64,000 nt of DNA from Streptomyces sp. cf386 (GTDB lineage: Bacteria > Actinomycetota > Actinomycetes > Streptomycetales > Streptomycetaceae). Position 1 is the first letter of the stretch; each line of letters opens with the position of its first letter. Positions 1 to 8,764 of the stretch are shown here, piece after piece. Position numbers and translations under genes: made by a program. The stretch lies in the NCBI RefSeq assembly GCF_900103585.1, contig NZ_FNHV01000002.1:20409-84408 (forward strand), in the 5' to 3' direction. Below the pieces are notes generated by a model. The model did no database searches. It was not told where the DNA came from and saw nothing but the letters and a program-made list of their open reading frames with translations.

Positions 1-28
1 CGCTCGCCGCTCGCCGCTCGCCGCACCG

Positions 29-73
29 CAGAAACGCCAGATTTACGACCCCGAACGCCCCCGCCGCCGCGAC
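29..73. repeat. Partial duplicate of the last 15 codons of the neighbouring pit gene
   Basis: Forty of 45 bases match positions 124-168, the 3' end of the phosphate transporter gene. Read on the minus strand the copy still encodes almost the same C-terminal tail (ending GVVNLAFL), and most differences are synonymous, but it lacks the stop codon. It is preceded on the plus strand by short CGCTCGC tandem repeats (positions 1-24). It looks like a relic of recombination between two pit copies or of a local duplication. Confidence 0.7.
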
Positions 74-120
74 ACATCCCGGCAGAAACACCCGGCGCCC
101 GGCGCCCGCCGCAACGCCCC

Positions 121-1119
121 CTACAGAAACGCCAGATTCACAACCCCGAACGCCCCTGCCGCCACAACCGCCGCCGCAGGCATCGTGATGAACCACCCGA
201 GGACGATGTTCTTGGCCACGCCCCACCGCACGGCGTTCACCCGCTTCGTCGCGCCGACGCCCATGATCGCGGAGGTGATGACGTGGGTCGTGGAGATCGG
301 GGCCTTGAACAGGAACGCTGTGGTGAACATGATCGACGCGCCGGTCGTCTCCGCGGCGAAGCCCTGCGGCGGATCGAGCTCGATGATCTTTCGTCCGAGG
401 GTCCTCATGATCCGCCAGCCACCGGCGTACGTCCCCAGGGACAGCATCACGGCGCAGACGATCTTCACCCACACCGGGATGGGATCGCCGTAGTCCTCGA
501 CATCGGCGATGACCAGTGCCATCACCACGATGCCCATGGTCTTCTGGGCGTCCTGGAGACCGTGTCCCAGGGCCATGCCGGCGGCCGAGACGGTCTGCGC
601 GATCCGGAAGCCCCGCTTGGCCTTGTGGGGATTGGCGCGCCGGAAGATCCACATGATCGCCGTCATCACGAGGTAGCCCGCGCAGAGCCCCACGATGGGC
701 GACACGAACATCGGGATGACGACCTTCTCCAGCACCCCGCTCCAGTACACCGTCGTGCCCCCGGCCAGCGCCGCTCCCACCATGCCGCCGAACAGCGCGT
801 GTGAGGAGGAGGACGGCAGACCGTAGTACCAGGTGACGAGGTTCCAGGTGATCGCACCCACGAGGGCCGCGAACAGGATCCCCATCCCCTTCGAGCCCTC
901 GGGTGTCTGAATCAGGCCCTCGCTGACGGTCTTGGCGACACCGGACCCCAGAAAGGCACCGCCGAGATTCATCACCGCGGCCATCGCCAGCGCGGCCCGC
1001 GGCGTCAGGGCGCGCGTCGAGACGGATGTCGCGATCGCGTTCGCGGAGTCGTGGAAACCGTTGGTGTACGTGAAGAAGAGCGCGACCAGGATGGTCACGA
1101 CCAGGGCAAAGGTGTCCAT
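121..1119 (-). CDS. pit: Low-affinity inorganic phosphate transporter, PiT family
   Basis: A 332-residue polytopic membrane protein that should import phosphate by cation or proton symport. The N-terminal PiT signature is visible near residue 20 (GFHDSANAIATSV) and the related C-terminal half carries APISTTHVITSAIMGVG; two inverted halves of this kind are typical of the family. The start ATG at 1119 begins MDTFALVV, directly on the first membrane segment; a longer reading frame upstream is unlikely because it would enter the neighbouring gene. It lies 7 bp after the DUF47 gene on the same strand, the usual Pit-accessory pairing. The arrangement suggests a two-gene operon of the pitH type known in streptomycetes. 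Confidence 0.93.
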   Translation of the reverse strand: MDTFALVVTILVALFFTYTNGFHDSANAIATSVSTRALTPRAALAMAAVMNLGGAFLGSGVAKTVSEGLIQTPEGSKGMGILFAALVGAITWNLVTWYYGLPSSSSHALFGGMVGAALAGGTTVYWSGVLEKVVIPMFVSPIVGLCAGYLVMTAIMWIFRRANPHKAKRGFRIAQTVSAAGMALGHGLQDAQKTMGIVVMALVIADVEDYGDPIPVWVKIVCAVMLSLGTYAGGWRIMRTLGRKIIELDPPQGFAAETTGASIMFTTAFLFKAPISTTHVITSAIMGVGATKRVNAVRWGVAKNIVLGWFITMPAAAVVAAGAFGVVNLAFL

Positions 1120-1126
1120 GAAGGGT

Positions 1127-1747
1127 TCAGGACTCCTTGACGGCGATGGTCTCCACCGTGTTCGCCACGTGCTCGAACGCGTCCGCCGCTTCCTCCAGCA
1201 CATCCACGATCTGCTTGAGCTTCAGCACCTCGATGGCGTCGTACTTGCCGTTGAAGAGGTGGGCGAGGAGCTTGCGGTGTATCTGGTCGGCCTGGTTCTC
1301 AAGGCGGTTGACCTCGATCCAGTACTCGGTGAGGTTGTCCATGGTGCGCAGGTTCGGCATGGCCTCGGCCGTGAGCTCCGCGGCCCGCGCCAGTACCTCG
1401 ATCTGCTGCTCGACGCCCTTGGGGAGTTCCTCGACGTTGTAGAGGACGACCAGGTCGACGGCCTCCTCCATGAAGTCCATGATGTCGTCGAGGGAGGACG
1501 CGAGGTTGTAGATGTCCTCGCGGTCGAACGGCGTGATGAACGAGGAGTTCAACTGGTGGAAGATCGCGTGTGTGGCATCGTCACCTGCGTGTTCCGCGGC
1601 CCGCATACGCTCTGCGATCTCGGCCCGGCCGGCGTTGTCCGCCCCGAGCAGTTCCATCAGGAGTTTCGAGCCCGTGACGATGTTGTCCGCGGATGCGGCA
1701 AACATGTCGTAGAAGCTCGTCTCCCGGGGGGTCAGACGAAAGCGCAC
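1127..1747 (-). CDS. DUF47 (PhoU-like) Pit accessory protein
   Basis: A 206-residue, acidic, all-helical protein of the DUF47 family, distantly related to PhoU and normally encoded immediately upstream of a PiT transporter, as here. It probably modulates the transporter at the inner face of the membrane. The GTG start at 1747 has a GAGGA Shine-Dalgarno sequence about 7 bases upstream. Recognisable stretches include the N-terminal FYDMFAASADNI and a long central helical region rich in Glu and Leu (DIMDFMEEAVDLVVLYN). The gene is transcribed away from csoR, with a 236-bp shared upstream region. Confidence 0.9.
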   Translation of the reverse strand: MRFRLTPRETSFYDMFAASADNIVTGSKLLMELLGADNAGRAEIAERMRAAEHAGDDATHAIFHQLNSSFITPFDREDIYNLASSLDDIMDFMEEAVDLVVLYNVEELPKGVEQQIEVLARAAELTAEAMPNLRTMDNLTEYWIEVNRLENQADQIHRKLLAHLFNGKYDAIEVLKLKQIVDVLEEAADAFEHVANTVETIAVKES

Positions 1748-1936
1748 GTGAGGGTCCTCAAGAAGCGTCGGTTCGGTCAGGCTGATGCTAGGCGCATCAT
1801 CCGGCCACGGCTAATGGGCCGTCCTCCAGTGTCGCCCATCGGGCACAGTGGTCGGCACGGGGGCTGCCCAGTGGTCCAGTCCAACGGCCGTTCGCGGCAT
1901 CGGCCACAGGCCCTATACCCAGCAAAGTTCGGTACG

Positions 1937-1957
1937 ATATACCCAGTAGGGGTATAT
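1937..1957. promoter_or_regulatory. CsoR-type operator upstream of csoR
   Basis: The sequence ATATACCCAGTAGGGGTATAT is a near-perfect palindrome of the form TACCC-N-GGGTA, which matches the G-tract operators of CsoR repressors. It ends 26 bp before the csoR start codon, so autorepression that is relieved by Cu(I) is likely. Confidence 0.8.
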
Positions 1958-1983
1958 GAAGCGGTTTACGTCTGGAGGACGCG

Positions 1984-2361
1984 ATGACGACCACCGAGGC
2001 CGGCGCGGGTGCGACCTCCGCCGCTGATCAGGCCGTGACAGCGAACGCCACGGAGGTCGTGACGGATCACGACCGGGGCATCCACGGCTACCACAAACAG
2101 AAGGACGAGCACCTCAAGCGCCTGCGCCGTATCGAGGGCCAGATCCGGGGCCTCCAGCGCATGGTCGACGAGGACGTCTACTGCATCGACATACTCACGC
2201 AGGTCTCCGCCTCCACCAAGGCCCTGCAGTCCTTCGCCCTCCAGCTGCTGGAGGAACACCTGCGCCACTGCGTTGCCGACGCGGCCCTCAAGGGCGGTGC
2301 GGAGATCGACGCGAAGGTGGAGGAGGCCACGAAGGCGATCGGTCGGCTCCTGCGGACGTGA
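1984..2361 (+). CDS. csoR: Copper-sensing transcriptional repressor CsoR
   Basis: A 125-residue DUF156/CsoR-family protein. The Cu(I)-binding triad is visible as Cys67 (VYCIDIL), His92 and Cys96 (EHLRHC), with the canonical spacing of 25 and 4 residues. The first 30 residues are a variable tail; the core starts at KDEHLKRLRRIEGQIRG. A strong GGAGG site lies upstream of the ATG. The operator at 1937-1957 argues for autoregulation. No copper exporter or chaperone is adjacent, so other targets would be elsewhere. S. lividans CsoR occupies the equivalent locus, as I recall it. Confidence 0.93.
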   Translation: MTTTEAGAGATSAADQAVTANATEVVTDHDRGIHGYHKQKDEHLKRLRRIEGQIRGLQRMVDEDVYCIDILTQVSASTKALQSFALQLLEEHLRHCVADAALKGGAEIDAKVEEATKAIGRLLRT

Positions 2362-2369
2362 GGTCCGCC

Positions 2370-2549
2370 TCACTCACCGGCCGCGTCCCGATCGTCCCGC
2401 TCCTCCGCCACGCGCAGCACCTCGTCGATGCTCTCCAGGCTGAGCCGGTCCTCCCGGGCGGTCGAGGCCGCGATGATCAGTTCTCCGCACAGCTCGATCT
2501 CGGCGAGGGCCACGTGGTCCTGAACTGCCGTACCGCCGACCGGAGCCAC
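2370..2549 (-). CDS. Small conserved-looking hypothetical protein
   Basis: A short frame of about 59 residues, convergent with csoR. The GTG at 2549 (VAPVGGTAVQD) has an AGAGG motif about 8 bases upstream; ATG at 2555 is an alternative but sits too close to that motif. The product is acidic and predicted helical (ALAEIELCGELIIAAS, then a Glu/Asp-rich tail ending RDAAGE). I do not recognise a family. Coding status rests on codon bias and the ribosome site only. Confidence 0.45.
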   Translation of the reverse strand: MAPVGGTAVQDHVALAEIELCGELIIAASTAREDRLSLESIDEVLRVAEERDDRDAAGE

Positions 2550-2665
2550 GTGCATCACCTCTTCTCTGCCGTTACCGACTTCCTAGAGTAGGGAGCGGCC
2601 TACACGCCGCGCATGGCACGGACGGGCTAGTTCTTGACGCCCGTCACGCACGCATACGCCGACCC

Positions 2666-3505
2666 TCACTCCTCGGCGATCTTGCCCGCGTAGATGTCCT
2701 CGCGGTCCGGAAGGCGTACGTCGACAGGGGCACCGAAGTCATACAGCAGGGTCGTCGAGGCCACGGCGACCGCTCCGCTCGGCTGACCGTTGACGAAGCT
2801 GAACCGATGCCGGACCTTCCGGATCCGGCCGTCGTCGTCGAGATACACGTCGAACGGCACCTGGTCCGTGGCGAACCCTTTCGCCGCCGCCGCGAGGGCT
2901 TCCCTGTTCCCGGTGGACGCGTCCCGGGCGGCCGTGTCGAGATCAGCGGTTCCCCGGTAGTGCCGCACGGAGGTACCCGCGACCTCTTCCCTGCCCATGT
3001 ACTTCGCGGTCCGCGCGCCCCGCAGCACCTCGGCGGCGGCGTACGGATCGGTGGCCCCGCCGGTGACCAGATTCCCGTCCGAGAGCGTCCGCGTATCGAC
3101 GCGCACCCATTTGTCGGCGGGCACACCGGCGCCGCGGTTCTTCATGAACAGCGCCCCGGGAGCAAGGAGTTCCATGATCGGCCGGTGCGCGGTGGCGCCG
3201 GCGGGATCCTGGGGCAACAGCACCTTCAACTGCCCCACCTGCCTGCGGAAGTCGTACACACCCTCGCCGCGGATGGTGACGCGGGTGCCGCCGGTGGCCA
3301 TCTCCATGGACGTGCGGGCCTTGGAACTCCGGGCGCCGACCAGCGCGTCGGCAGCGCTCCGCACGACCTCCATGGCGTCCCGCCCACGCGAATCCTCTGC
3401 GGCCGCCCCGCTCTCCGCGCACCCGCTGCCCGCCAGACAGACACACAGGACCCCGGCGGCAACGCCTGCCCCATGCCTCCGCCTGTGCTGCTGCCGCTCC
3501 GTCAT
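2666..3505 (-). CDS. Probable surface lipoprotein
   Basis: A 279-residue protein with a basic N-terminus, a hydrophobic segment and a lipobox (LAGSGC, lipid-attachment Cys29), so it should be anchored to the outer face of the membrane. The mature part has alternating strands typical of the LppX/LprG/LolA-like fold (for example RVTIRGEGVYDF and GQLKVLLP), which in relatives binds acyl chains or lipids; this assignment is by look only. The ATG at 3505 was chosen because it leaves a normal signal peptide; a second ATG 33 bases upstream is possible. It stands alone on the minus strand. Confidence 0.75.
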   Translation of the reverse strand: MTERQQHRRRHGAGVAAGVLCVCLAGSGCAESGAAAEDSRGRDAMEVVRSAADALVGARSSKARTSMEMATGGTRVTIRGEGVYDFRRQVGQLKVLLPQDPAGATAHRPIMELLAPGALFMKNRGAGVPADKWVRVDTRTLSDGNLVTGGATDPYAAAEVLRGARTAKYMGREEVAGTSVRHYRGTADLDTAARDASTGNREALAAAAKGFATDQVPFDVYLDDDGRIRKVRHRFSFVNGQPSGAVAVASTTLLYDFGAPVDVRLPDREDIYAGKIAEE

Positions 3506-3983
3506 CGCCTGCCTACCCCCAGCCGGTACGTCCGTCACGGGCCCCCTGTCGTTCCGGTTAACGACGGGTAGGTGCCCTCGTCACGCAGCCCGGAGGCGTT
3601 GCACGTACTTGCCCTGGGTAACGTTGTCGACGTGGCGCAGCAGGACGGACCGGCGGCCCCCGGAAATCATCGCGGCCCAGAGGAACACCGCACTTCGACG
3701 GTGGAGAAGGGCCCCTTCTGTTCGGCGCATTGCAGCTGCGGCTGGCGGGGGCCGGCGAGACGCGCGAGGAGTCTGGCGCGTACGGATGCGGAAGGTCATG
3801 CGCGGGTGTGAGCTGTGACCCGGCGCGGTGCCAGAGCGTGAAATTGCCTGGGCCTGCGCCGAGAAGGCGTCCCGCACACAGAGACGGGCCCGCCCCCCGG
3901 GAGCCGGGGGGCGGGCCCTTTATCTGCCTCGCGGTGGCACCGCCATGCAGCACCGCGAGGGGTTCATGTCGTCGGGCGTCGGC
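3506..3983. other. Intergenic region without a convincing gene
   Basis: About 480 bp between the lipoprotein start and the end of pstB. Short frames are present on both strands, but none has a good ribosome site or recognisable product. It holds the terminator of the pst operon (3886-3923) and presumably the promoter of the lipoprotein gene. Confidence 0.6.
3886..3923 (-). terminator. Strong Rho-independent terminator of the pst operon
   Basis: A GC-rich hairpin with arms GGGCCCGCCCCCCG and its complement separated by about 5 bases. It follows pstB by about 60 bp on the minus strand. The T-run (CCCTTTAT) is on the plus-strand side, so it may also stop transcription coming rightwards. Confidence 0.75.
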
Positions 3984-4760
3984 TCAGCCGAAGCGGCCCG
4001 AGATGTAGTCCTCCGTCGCCTGGACCGACGGGTTGGAGAAGATGCGCTCCGTGTCGTCGATCTCGATCAGCTTGCCGGGCTGGCCGACGGCGGCCAGGTT
4101 GAAGAAGGCGGTGCGGTCGGAGACGCGGGCCGCCTGCTGCATGTTGTGCGTCACGATGACGATCGTGAAGCGCTCCTTCAGCTCGCCGATCAGGTCCTCG
4201 ATGGCGAGGGTGGAGATCGGGTCGAGGGCCGAGCAGGGCTCGTCCATGAGCAGGACCTTCGGCTCGACTGCGATCGCGCGGGCGATGCAGAGGCGCTGCT
4301 GCTGACCACCGGAGAGGCCGGAACCCGGCTTGTTCAGCCGGTCCTTCACCTCGTTCCAGAGGTTGGCGCCCTTGAGGGACTTCTCCACGACGTCGTCCAG
4401 CTGCGACTTCTTGTAGGAGCCGTTCAACCTGAGGCCGGCCGCCACGTTGTCGTACACCGACATCGTCGGGAACGGGTTGGGGCGCTGGAAGACCATGCCG
4501 ACCTCGCGCCGCACGGTCACCGGGTCGACCCCGGCGCCGTACAGGTTCTCGTCGTCGAGCATGACCTTGCCCTCGACCCGGCCGCCGGGGGTGACCTCGT
4601 GCATGCGGTTGAGGGTGCGCAGGAAGGTGGACTTGCCGCAGCCGGAAGGGCCGATGAAGGCCGTCACGGAGCGGGGCTCGACGGTCATCGAGATGTCCTC
4701 GATGGCACGGAACGAGCCGTAGTAGGCGTGCAGGCCGCTGACGTCAATTCGCTTGGCCAT
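3984..4760 (-). CDS. pstB: Phosphate ABC transporter ATPase PstB
   Basis: A 258-residue ABC ATPase that energises high-affinity phosphate import with PstC, PstA and PstS. Walker A (GPSGCGKST), the ABC signature (LSGGQQQR) and Walker B (VLLMDEP) are all intact. The start MAKRIDVSG at 4760 is preferred; an in-frame ATG three codons upstream also exists. It is the last gene of the pstSCAB operon, with a strong hairpin after the stop. Confidence 0.97.
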   Translation of the reverse strand: MAKRIDVSGLHAYYGSFRAIEDISMTVEPRSVTAFIGPSGCGKSTFLRTLNRMHEVTPGGRVEGKVMLDDENLYGAGVDPVTVRREVGMVFQRPNPFPTMSVYDNVAAGLRLNGSYKKSQLDDVVEKSLKGANLWNEVKDRLNKPGSGLSGGQQQRLCIARAIAVEPKVLLMDEPCSALDPISTLAIEDLIGELKERFTIVIVTHNMQQAARVSDRTAFFNLAAVGQPGKLIEIDDTERIFSNPSVQATEDYISGRFG

Positions 4761-4814
4761 GGGTATCACTGCTTCTTTCGAATCCGAGTCGCTGACTGTT
4801 CACACTTGGCCGCG

Positions 4815-5876
4815 TCAGCGACCGGTCTTGGGGGCCTTCCAGCGGGCGAGGGCCCGGGCCGCCAGGTTCAGGATCATCACGAAGATGATCAGTGTGAGGG
4901 CTGCGGCCCAGGCGCGGTCGATGCCCGCGTCCGATCCGGCGCTCAGCGTGTACTGCTGGTAGATGTACAGCGGCAGCGACGCCTGCGGACCCTCGAACGG
5001 GTTGTTGTTGATGAACGGGTTGCCGAACACCACCAGCAGCACGGGCGCGGTCTCGCCGGCGATGCGGGCCACCGCCAGCATGATGCCGGTGGTGATACCG
5101 CCGATCGCGGTGGGCAGGACCACCTTCAGGATCGTGCGCCACTTCGGCACGCCGAGGGCCAGGGAGGCCTCACGCAGCTCGTTCGGGACGAGCTTGAGCA
5201 TCTCCTCGGTGGAGCGGACCACGATCGGCAGCATCAGGATCGTCAGCGCCAGAGCGCCGGCGAAGCCGGAGAAGTCCAGCTTGAAGGCCAGCAGGATGCT
5301 GAGGATGAACAGACCGGCGACGATCGACGGGATACCGGTCATCACGTCGACGAAGAAGGTGACGGCACGGGCGAGCGCACCGCGCCCGTACTCCACCAGG
5401 TAGATCGCGGTGAGCACACCGATCGGCGCGGCGATCAGGGTGGCGATGCCGACCTGCTCCAGGGTGCCGATGATGGCGGCGTAGACACCGCCGCCCGGCT
5501 CGGAGTTGCCGACGACGCCCATCGAGTGGCTCAGGAAGTATCCGTCGAGGACCTTGATGCCGCGCACGACGGTCGCCCAGATCAGCGACGCGAGCGGCAC
5601 CACGGCGAGCAGGAAGGCGACCCAGACCAGCGAGGTCGCGATGCGGTCCTTGGCCTGGCGGCGGTTCTCGACGCGCGCCGAGATGACGTACGTACCGAGG
5701 ATGTAGAGGATCGCGGCGATCAGGCCCCACTGGATCTTGCTCTCGATCCCGGTGGCCAGGCTGAGGCCGATGGAGACGGCGAGCGAACCCGCGGCGATGC
5801 CCAACGGGGCCCACTTCGGCAGCTGGCCGCCCTGCAGGGAGTTCGGGCGCTTGTCGGTGACGGCTGAGTGGCTCAT
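4815..5876 (-). CDS. pstA: Phosphate ABC transporter permease PstA
   Basis: A 353-residue integral membrane subunit with about six to eight hydrophobic segments and the binding-protein-dependent permease loop (ELREASLALGVPKWRT) that contacts PstB. The ATG overlaps the last codon of pstC (ATGA-type junction at 5873-5876), implying translational coupling. The N-terminal region is longer than in enteric PstA, with two extra membrane segments before the channel-forming domain, as is usual in actinomycetes. Confidence 0.95.
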   Translation of the reverse strand: MSHSAVTDKRPNSLQGGQLPKWAPLGIAAGSLAVSIGLSLATGIESKIQWGLIAAILYILGTYVISARVENRRQAKDRIATSLVWVAFLLAVVPLASLIWATVVRGIKVLDGYFLSHSMGVVGNSEPGGGVYAAIIGTLEQVGIATLIAAPIGVLTAIYLVEYGRGALARAVTFFVDVMTGIPSIVAGLFILSILLAFKLDFSGFAGALALTILMLPIVVRSTEEMLKLVPNELREASLALGVPKWRTILKVVLPTAIGGITTGIMLAVARIAGETAPVLLVVFGNPFINNNPFEGPQASLPLYIYQQYTLSAGSDAGIDRAWAAALTLIIFVMILNLAARALARWKAPKTGR

Positions 5877-6874
5877 GCGTTGGCCCCCGAGTACTCCTTG
5901 CGACGGGCGATGATCATGCGGGCCGCGCCGTTGACCAACAGGGTGATGACGAACAGGACCAGACCGGAGGCGATCAGCGCGTCACGGCCGAACTCGTCCG
6001 CCTCGGGGAACTTGGCGGCGATGTTCTGGGCGAAGGTGCCGCCGCCGCCGTTCAGCAGGCTGAGGTGGATCAGGAAGTCCGGGGAGAGCACGGTGGCGAC
6101 GGCCATCGTCTCGCCGAGCGCGCGGCCGAGGCCGAGCATCGAGGCGGAGATCACGCCGGAGCGGCCGAAGGGCAGCACCGACATGCGGATGACCTCCCAG
6201 CGCGTGGCGCCGAGGGCCAGGGCCGCCTCTTCGTGCATCTGCGGAACCTGGTTGAAGACCTCACGGCTGACGTTCGTGATGATCGGCAGGATCATGATCG
6301 CGAGCAGGATGCCGACGGTGAGCATCGAGCGCGCCGGGCCTTCGTCCCAGGAGAGGATGCCGGTCCAGCTGAAGTAGTCGTTCAGCCAGCCGAAGAGGCC
6401 GTTCATGTGCGGTACGAGGATCAGGGCGCCCCACAGGCCGTACACGATGGACGGTACGGCGGCGAGCAGGTCGATCACGTACGCGATCGGGCCGCCCAGC
6501 TTGCGAGGGGCGTAGTGGGTGATGAACAGCGCGATGGCGACGGCGATCGGGACGGCGATGGCCATGGCGATGATCGAGGAGATGACCGTGCCGTAGGCAA
6601 GGACCGCGATACCGAAGACCGGCGGCTTCGTGCCGGTGTTCCACTCGAACGTCGTGAGGAAGTTGCCCTCGTCCTCGCTGATGGCGATGACGGCCCGCCA
6701 GGTGAGGAAGGCCGCGATCGAGGCCATGACGACGAGCAGGAAGATGCCCGACCCTCGGGCGAGACCGAGGAAGATCCGGTCTCCGGGGCGGGTGGCGCCG
6801 CGGGCGGCACGCTTGCGCTCGCCCTCGGTCGGCTGGGGCGTGGGGGGAGGTGCGTCTTGTGTGGTTATGTCCAT
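5873..6874 (-). CDS. pstC: Phosphate ABC transporter permease PstC
   Basis: A 333-residue permease partner of PstA. It has a cytoplasmic, Pro-rich N-terminus (APPPTPQPTEGERKR), about six membrane segments, and the EAA-like loop HEEAALALGATRWEVI. The start MDITTQDAP at 6874 was chosen because it follows a plausible ribosome site and gives the normal family length. It lies 104 bp downstream of pstS and overlaps pstA by four bases. Confidence 0.95.
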   Translation of the reverse strand: MDITTQDAPPPTPQPTEGERKRAARGATRPGDRIFLGLARGSGIFLLVVMASIAAFLTWRAVIAISEDEGNFLTTFEWNTGTKPPVFGIAVLAYGTVISSIIAMAIAVPIAVAIALFITHYAPRKLGGPIAYVIDLLAAVPSIVYGLWGALILVPHMNGLFGWLNDYFSWTGILSWDEGPARSMLTVGILLAIMILPIITNVSREVFNQVPQMHEEAALALGATRWEVIRMSVLPFGRSGVISASMLGLGRALGETMAVATVLSPDFLIHLSLLNGGGGTFAQNIAAKFPEADEFGRDALIASGLVLFVITLLVNGAARMIIARRKEYSGANA

Positions 6875-6978
6875 CGGGTTCTCCGGTCTGCGGAGCCGTA
6901 TTCGGCGTACGGCTCCATGGCGGCGGTGCACCGGACGGTGCGGCCCGGTTCTCAGTGGGACCGGGCCGCACGCTTAGG

Positions 6979-8106
6979 TCAGCTCAGTTCCGCGACGGTG
7001 GTGCGGACCTTGGAGATGATGTCGGCGGGGATCGGGGCGTAGGAGTTCTCGGCGAGGATGCCCTGCCCGTCCTCGCTGGCGATGTAGGTCAGGAACGCCT
7101 TGACGGTCGGCAGCGTCTCGGCCTTGTTGCCCTTGTCGCAGACGATCTCGTACGTGACCAGGGTGATCGGGTAGGCGCCGTCGGCCTTGGTGGTGTAGTT
7201 GATCTCGAGCGCGAGGTCCTTGCCGGTGCCGACGACCTTGGCGTCCGCGATGGCGGCGGTGGCGCTGTCGGAGGAGGGCTTGACCGGCTCGGACGCGCCC
7301 GTGTTGATGGCGACCGTCGACATGCCCTTGGCGTAGGACTCCTCCATGTAGCTGATGGAGCCGGAGGTCTGCTTGACCGCCTGGGCGACACCGGAGGAGC
7401 CGGACGCGGCCTGGCCGCCCGGAGCGGTCCACGCCTTGCCGCCCTCGAACTTCCAGTTGTCCGAGGTGGCGGCCGTCAGGTACTTGGTGAAGTTGTCCGT
7501 GGTGCCGGACTCGTCCGAGCGGTGGAACGCCTGGATCTTGGTGCTGGGAAGCTTCGCGTCGGGGTTCAGCTTCTTGACCGCGGCGTCGTCCCAGGTCTTG
7601 ATCTTGCCGCTGAAGATCTTGGCGATCGTCGGCGCGTCGAGAACCAGGTTGTCGACACCCTCGACGTTGTACGCGAGGGCGATGGCGCCGCCGACCATCG
7701 GGAGGTCGATGCCCTGGCCGCCGTCGGTGCACGCGGTCTTCTTGGACTCGGTGATCTCTTCGGGCTTCAGCGCGGAGTCCGAACCGGCGAAGGCGACCGT
7801 GCCCTGATTGAACGCGGTGACACCGGCGCCGGAGCCGCCGCCCTTGTAGTTGATCTGGACGCCCTGGCAGGCGGCCGAGAACTGCTTGACCCAGGCGTCG
7901 ATGGCGTTCTTCTGCGCGGACGAGCCGTCGGCCAGCAGCTGGCCCTTGGCGTCGTCACACTTGATGTTGCTGGCGCCGGCGCTGGCGGAGCTGTCGCCGC
8001 CGCTGGTGCCGGTGTCGTCGGAGCCGCACGCCGTCAGGGCCAGGGCGCCGGAGACGGCGAACGCGCCGAGAGCGAGGGCCCGCCGGTTCTTGCGCTGAAG
8101 CTTCAC
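6979..8106 (-). CDS. pstS: Phosphate-binding lipoprotein PstS
   Basis: A 375-residue extracellular phosphate-binding protein. The GTG start at 8106 follows an AAGGAA site and gives a short signal sequence with lipobox LTAC (Cys27), followed by a Gly/Ser/Thr-rich linker. Ligand-loop motifs of the family are visible: DGSSAQKNA, GGGSGAGVTAFNQG and RSDESGTTDNFTKYL. It is the first gene of pstSCAB and is preceded by a PHO box, so it should be induced through PhoRP at low phosphate. Confidence 0.97.
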   Translation of the reverse strand: MKLQRKNRRALALGAFAVSGALALTACGSDDTGTSGGDSSASAGASNIKCDDAKGQLLADGSSAQKNAIDAWVKQFSAACQGVQINYKGGGSGAGVTAFNQGTVAFAGSDSALKPEEITESKKTACTDGGQGIDLPMVGGAIALAYNVEGVDNLVLDAPTIAKIFSGKIKTWDDAAVKKLNPDAKLPSTKIQAFHRSDESGTTDNFTKYLTAATSDNWKFEGGKAWTAPGGQAASGSSGVAQAVKQTSGSISYMEESYAKGMSTVAINTGASEPVKPSSDSATAAIADAKVVGTGKDLALEINYTTKADGAYPITLVTYEIVCDKGNKAETLPTVKAFLTYIASEDGQGILAENSYAPIPADIISKVRTTVAELS

Positions 8107-8248
8107 TTGAGGGAGTTCCTTCCAGGAGCCGCCGTCCTGAAATTCGGCGGCGTGCGAAGAATGGGTGATGCCGGCACGTCCCCCCGGGGCGCGGTCCGTC
8201 ATCGTGCAGGGCCGAAATTAGGCAGATCAGGTGAAGGCGCCGAAGGGC

Positions 8249-8270
8249 GTAAATGAACGGGGGGTGAACC
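8249..8270 (-). promoter_or_regulatory. PHO box upstream of pstS
   Basis: On the minus strand the sequence reads GTTCACCCCCC followed directly by GTTCATTTACG: two 11-base direct repeats that match the streptomycete PhoP consensus (GTTCA at the start of each unit). It lies about 140 bp upstream of the pstS start codon. A further weakly similar unit may follow. Confidence 0.85.
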
Positions 8271-8348
8271 CCTGGGGACGGTGCGGTGAGGTAACGGAAC
8301 GCTCACGTTGGGGACACGGCGCGGTACCGGCCCTGCCGACCGTCGCGG

Positions 8349-8667
8349 TTACGTCATGTGCAGGGAGTTGAGCAGGGCGTCGACCAGAGTGCGGTCCCGG
8401 GGCTGGGTCAGCCGGACCCGGGCCGCCGTGGGGGAGAGCCACAGCAGGCGGTCCACCTCGGTGTTCGGCGCGAACGTGCCGGGGCCCGCCTCGGCCGCCC
8501 AGTACCGGACTTCCTTGGGGCGGCCGTTGGCCAGATATCGCATCGTTGGCAGCTCGGAGCCCGGCCGGGCGGTGTGGCCCGTCTCCTCCGCCACCTCGCG
8601 CAGGGCACCGGCGAGGGGGTCCTCGTCGCGTTTCAGCTTGCCTTTCGGGTGGGACCAGTCGTCGTAT
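8349..8667 (-). pseudogene. 3' part of host Nudix hydrolase gene, cut off by the integrated element
   Basis: The minus-strand frame contains DWSHPKGKLK and a complete Nudix box (G-x5-E-x7-REVAEETG) and continues to the TAA at 8349. At the att core the frame passes into element DNA and loses its start and the first ~37 residues, which are found intact at 34,950-35,061. Joining the two pieces at the 9-bp core restores HRPKYDDWSHPKGK without a gap or frameshift. Unless an internal start is used (a GTG at 8594 follows the Nudix Gly and would lose part of the box), the gene is inactive here. Confidence 0.9.
8659..8667. repeat. attL core of the integrated element
   Basis: TCGTCGTAT is repeated directly at 34,949-34,957. 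The left flank is host Nudix coding sequence and the right flank is element DNA. Nine shared bases are in the range left by large serine recombinases. Confidence 0.85.
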
Positions 8668-8764
8668 GAACGTTGACCACAGTGAAGGAAATGGCAGGTC
8701 AGACGGCATATGGCGCGGAGTTTCTCGTCTCCTCCGCAGCCTCATGCAGGGCAGGGGCGGCACC

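Noticed and set aside
3828..5867. A 679-codon open frame antisense to pstB and pstA
   Set aside because: It is a GC-rich antisense shadow: its Arg/His/Asp/Gly-rich product has no domain, while the opposite strand encodes canonical Pst proteins.
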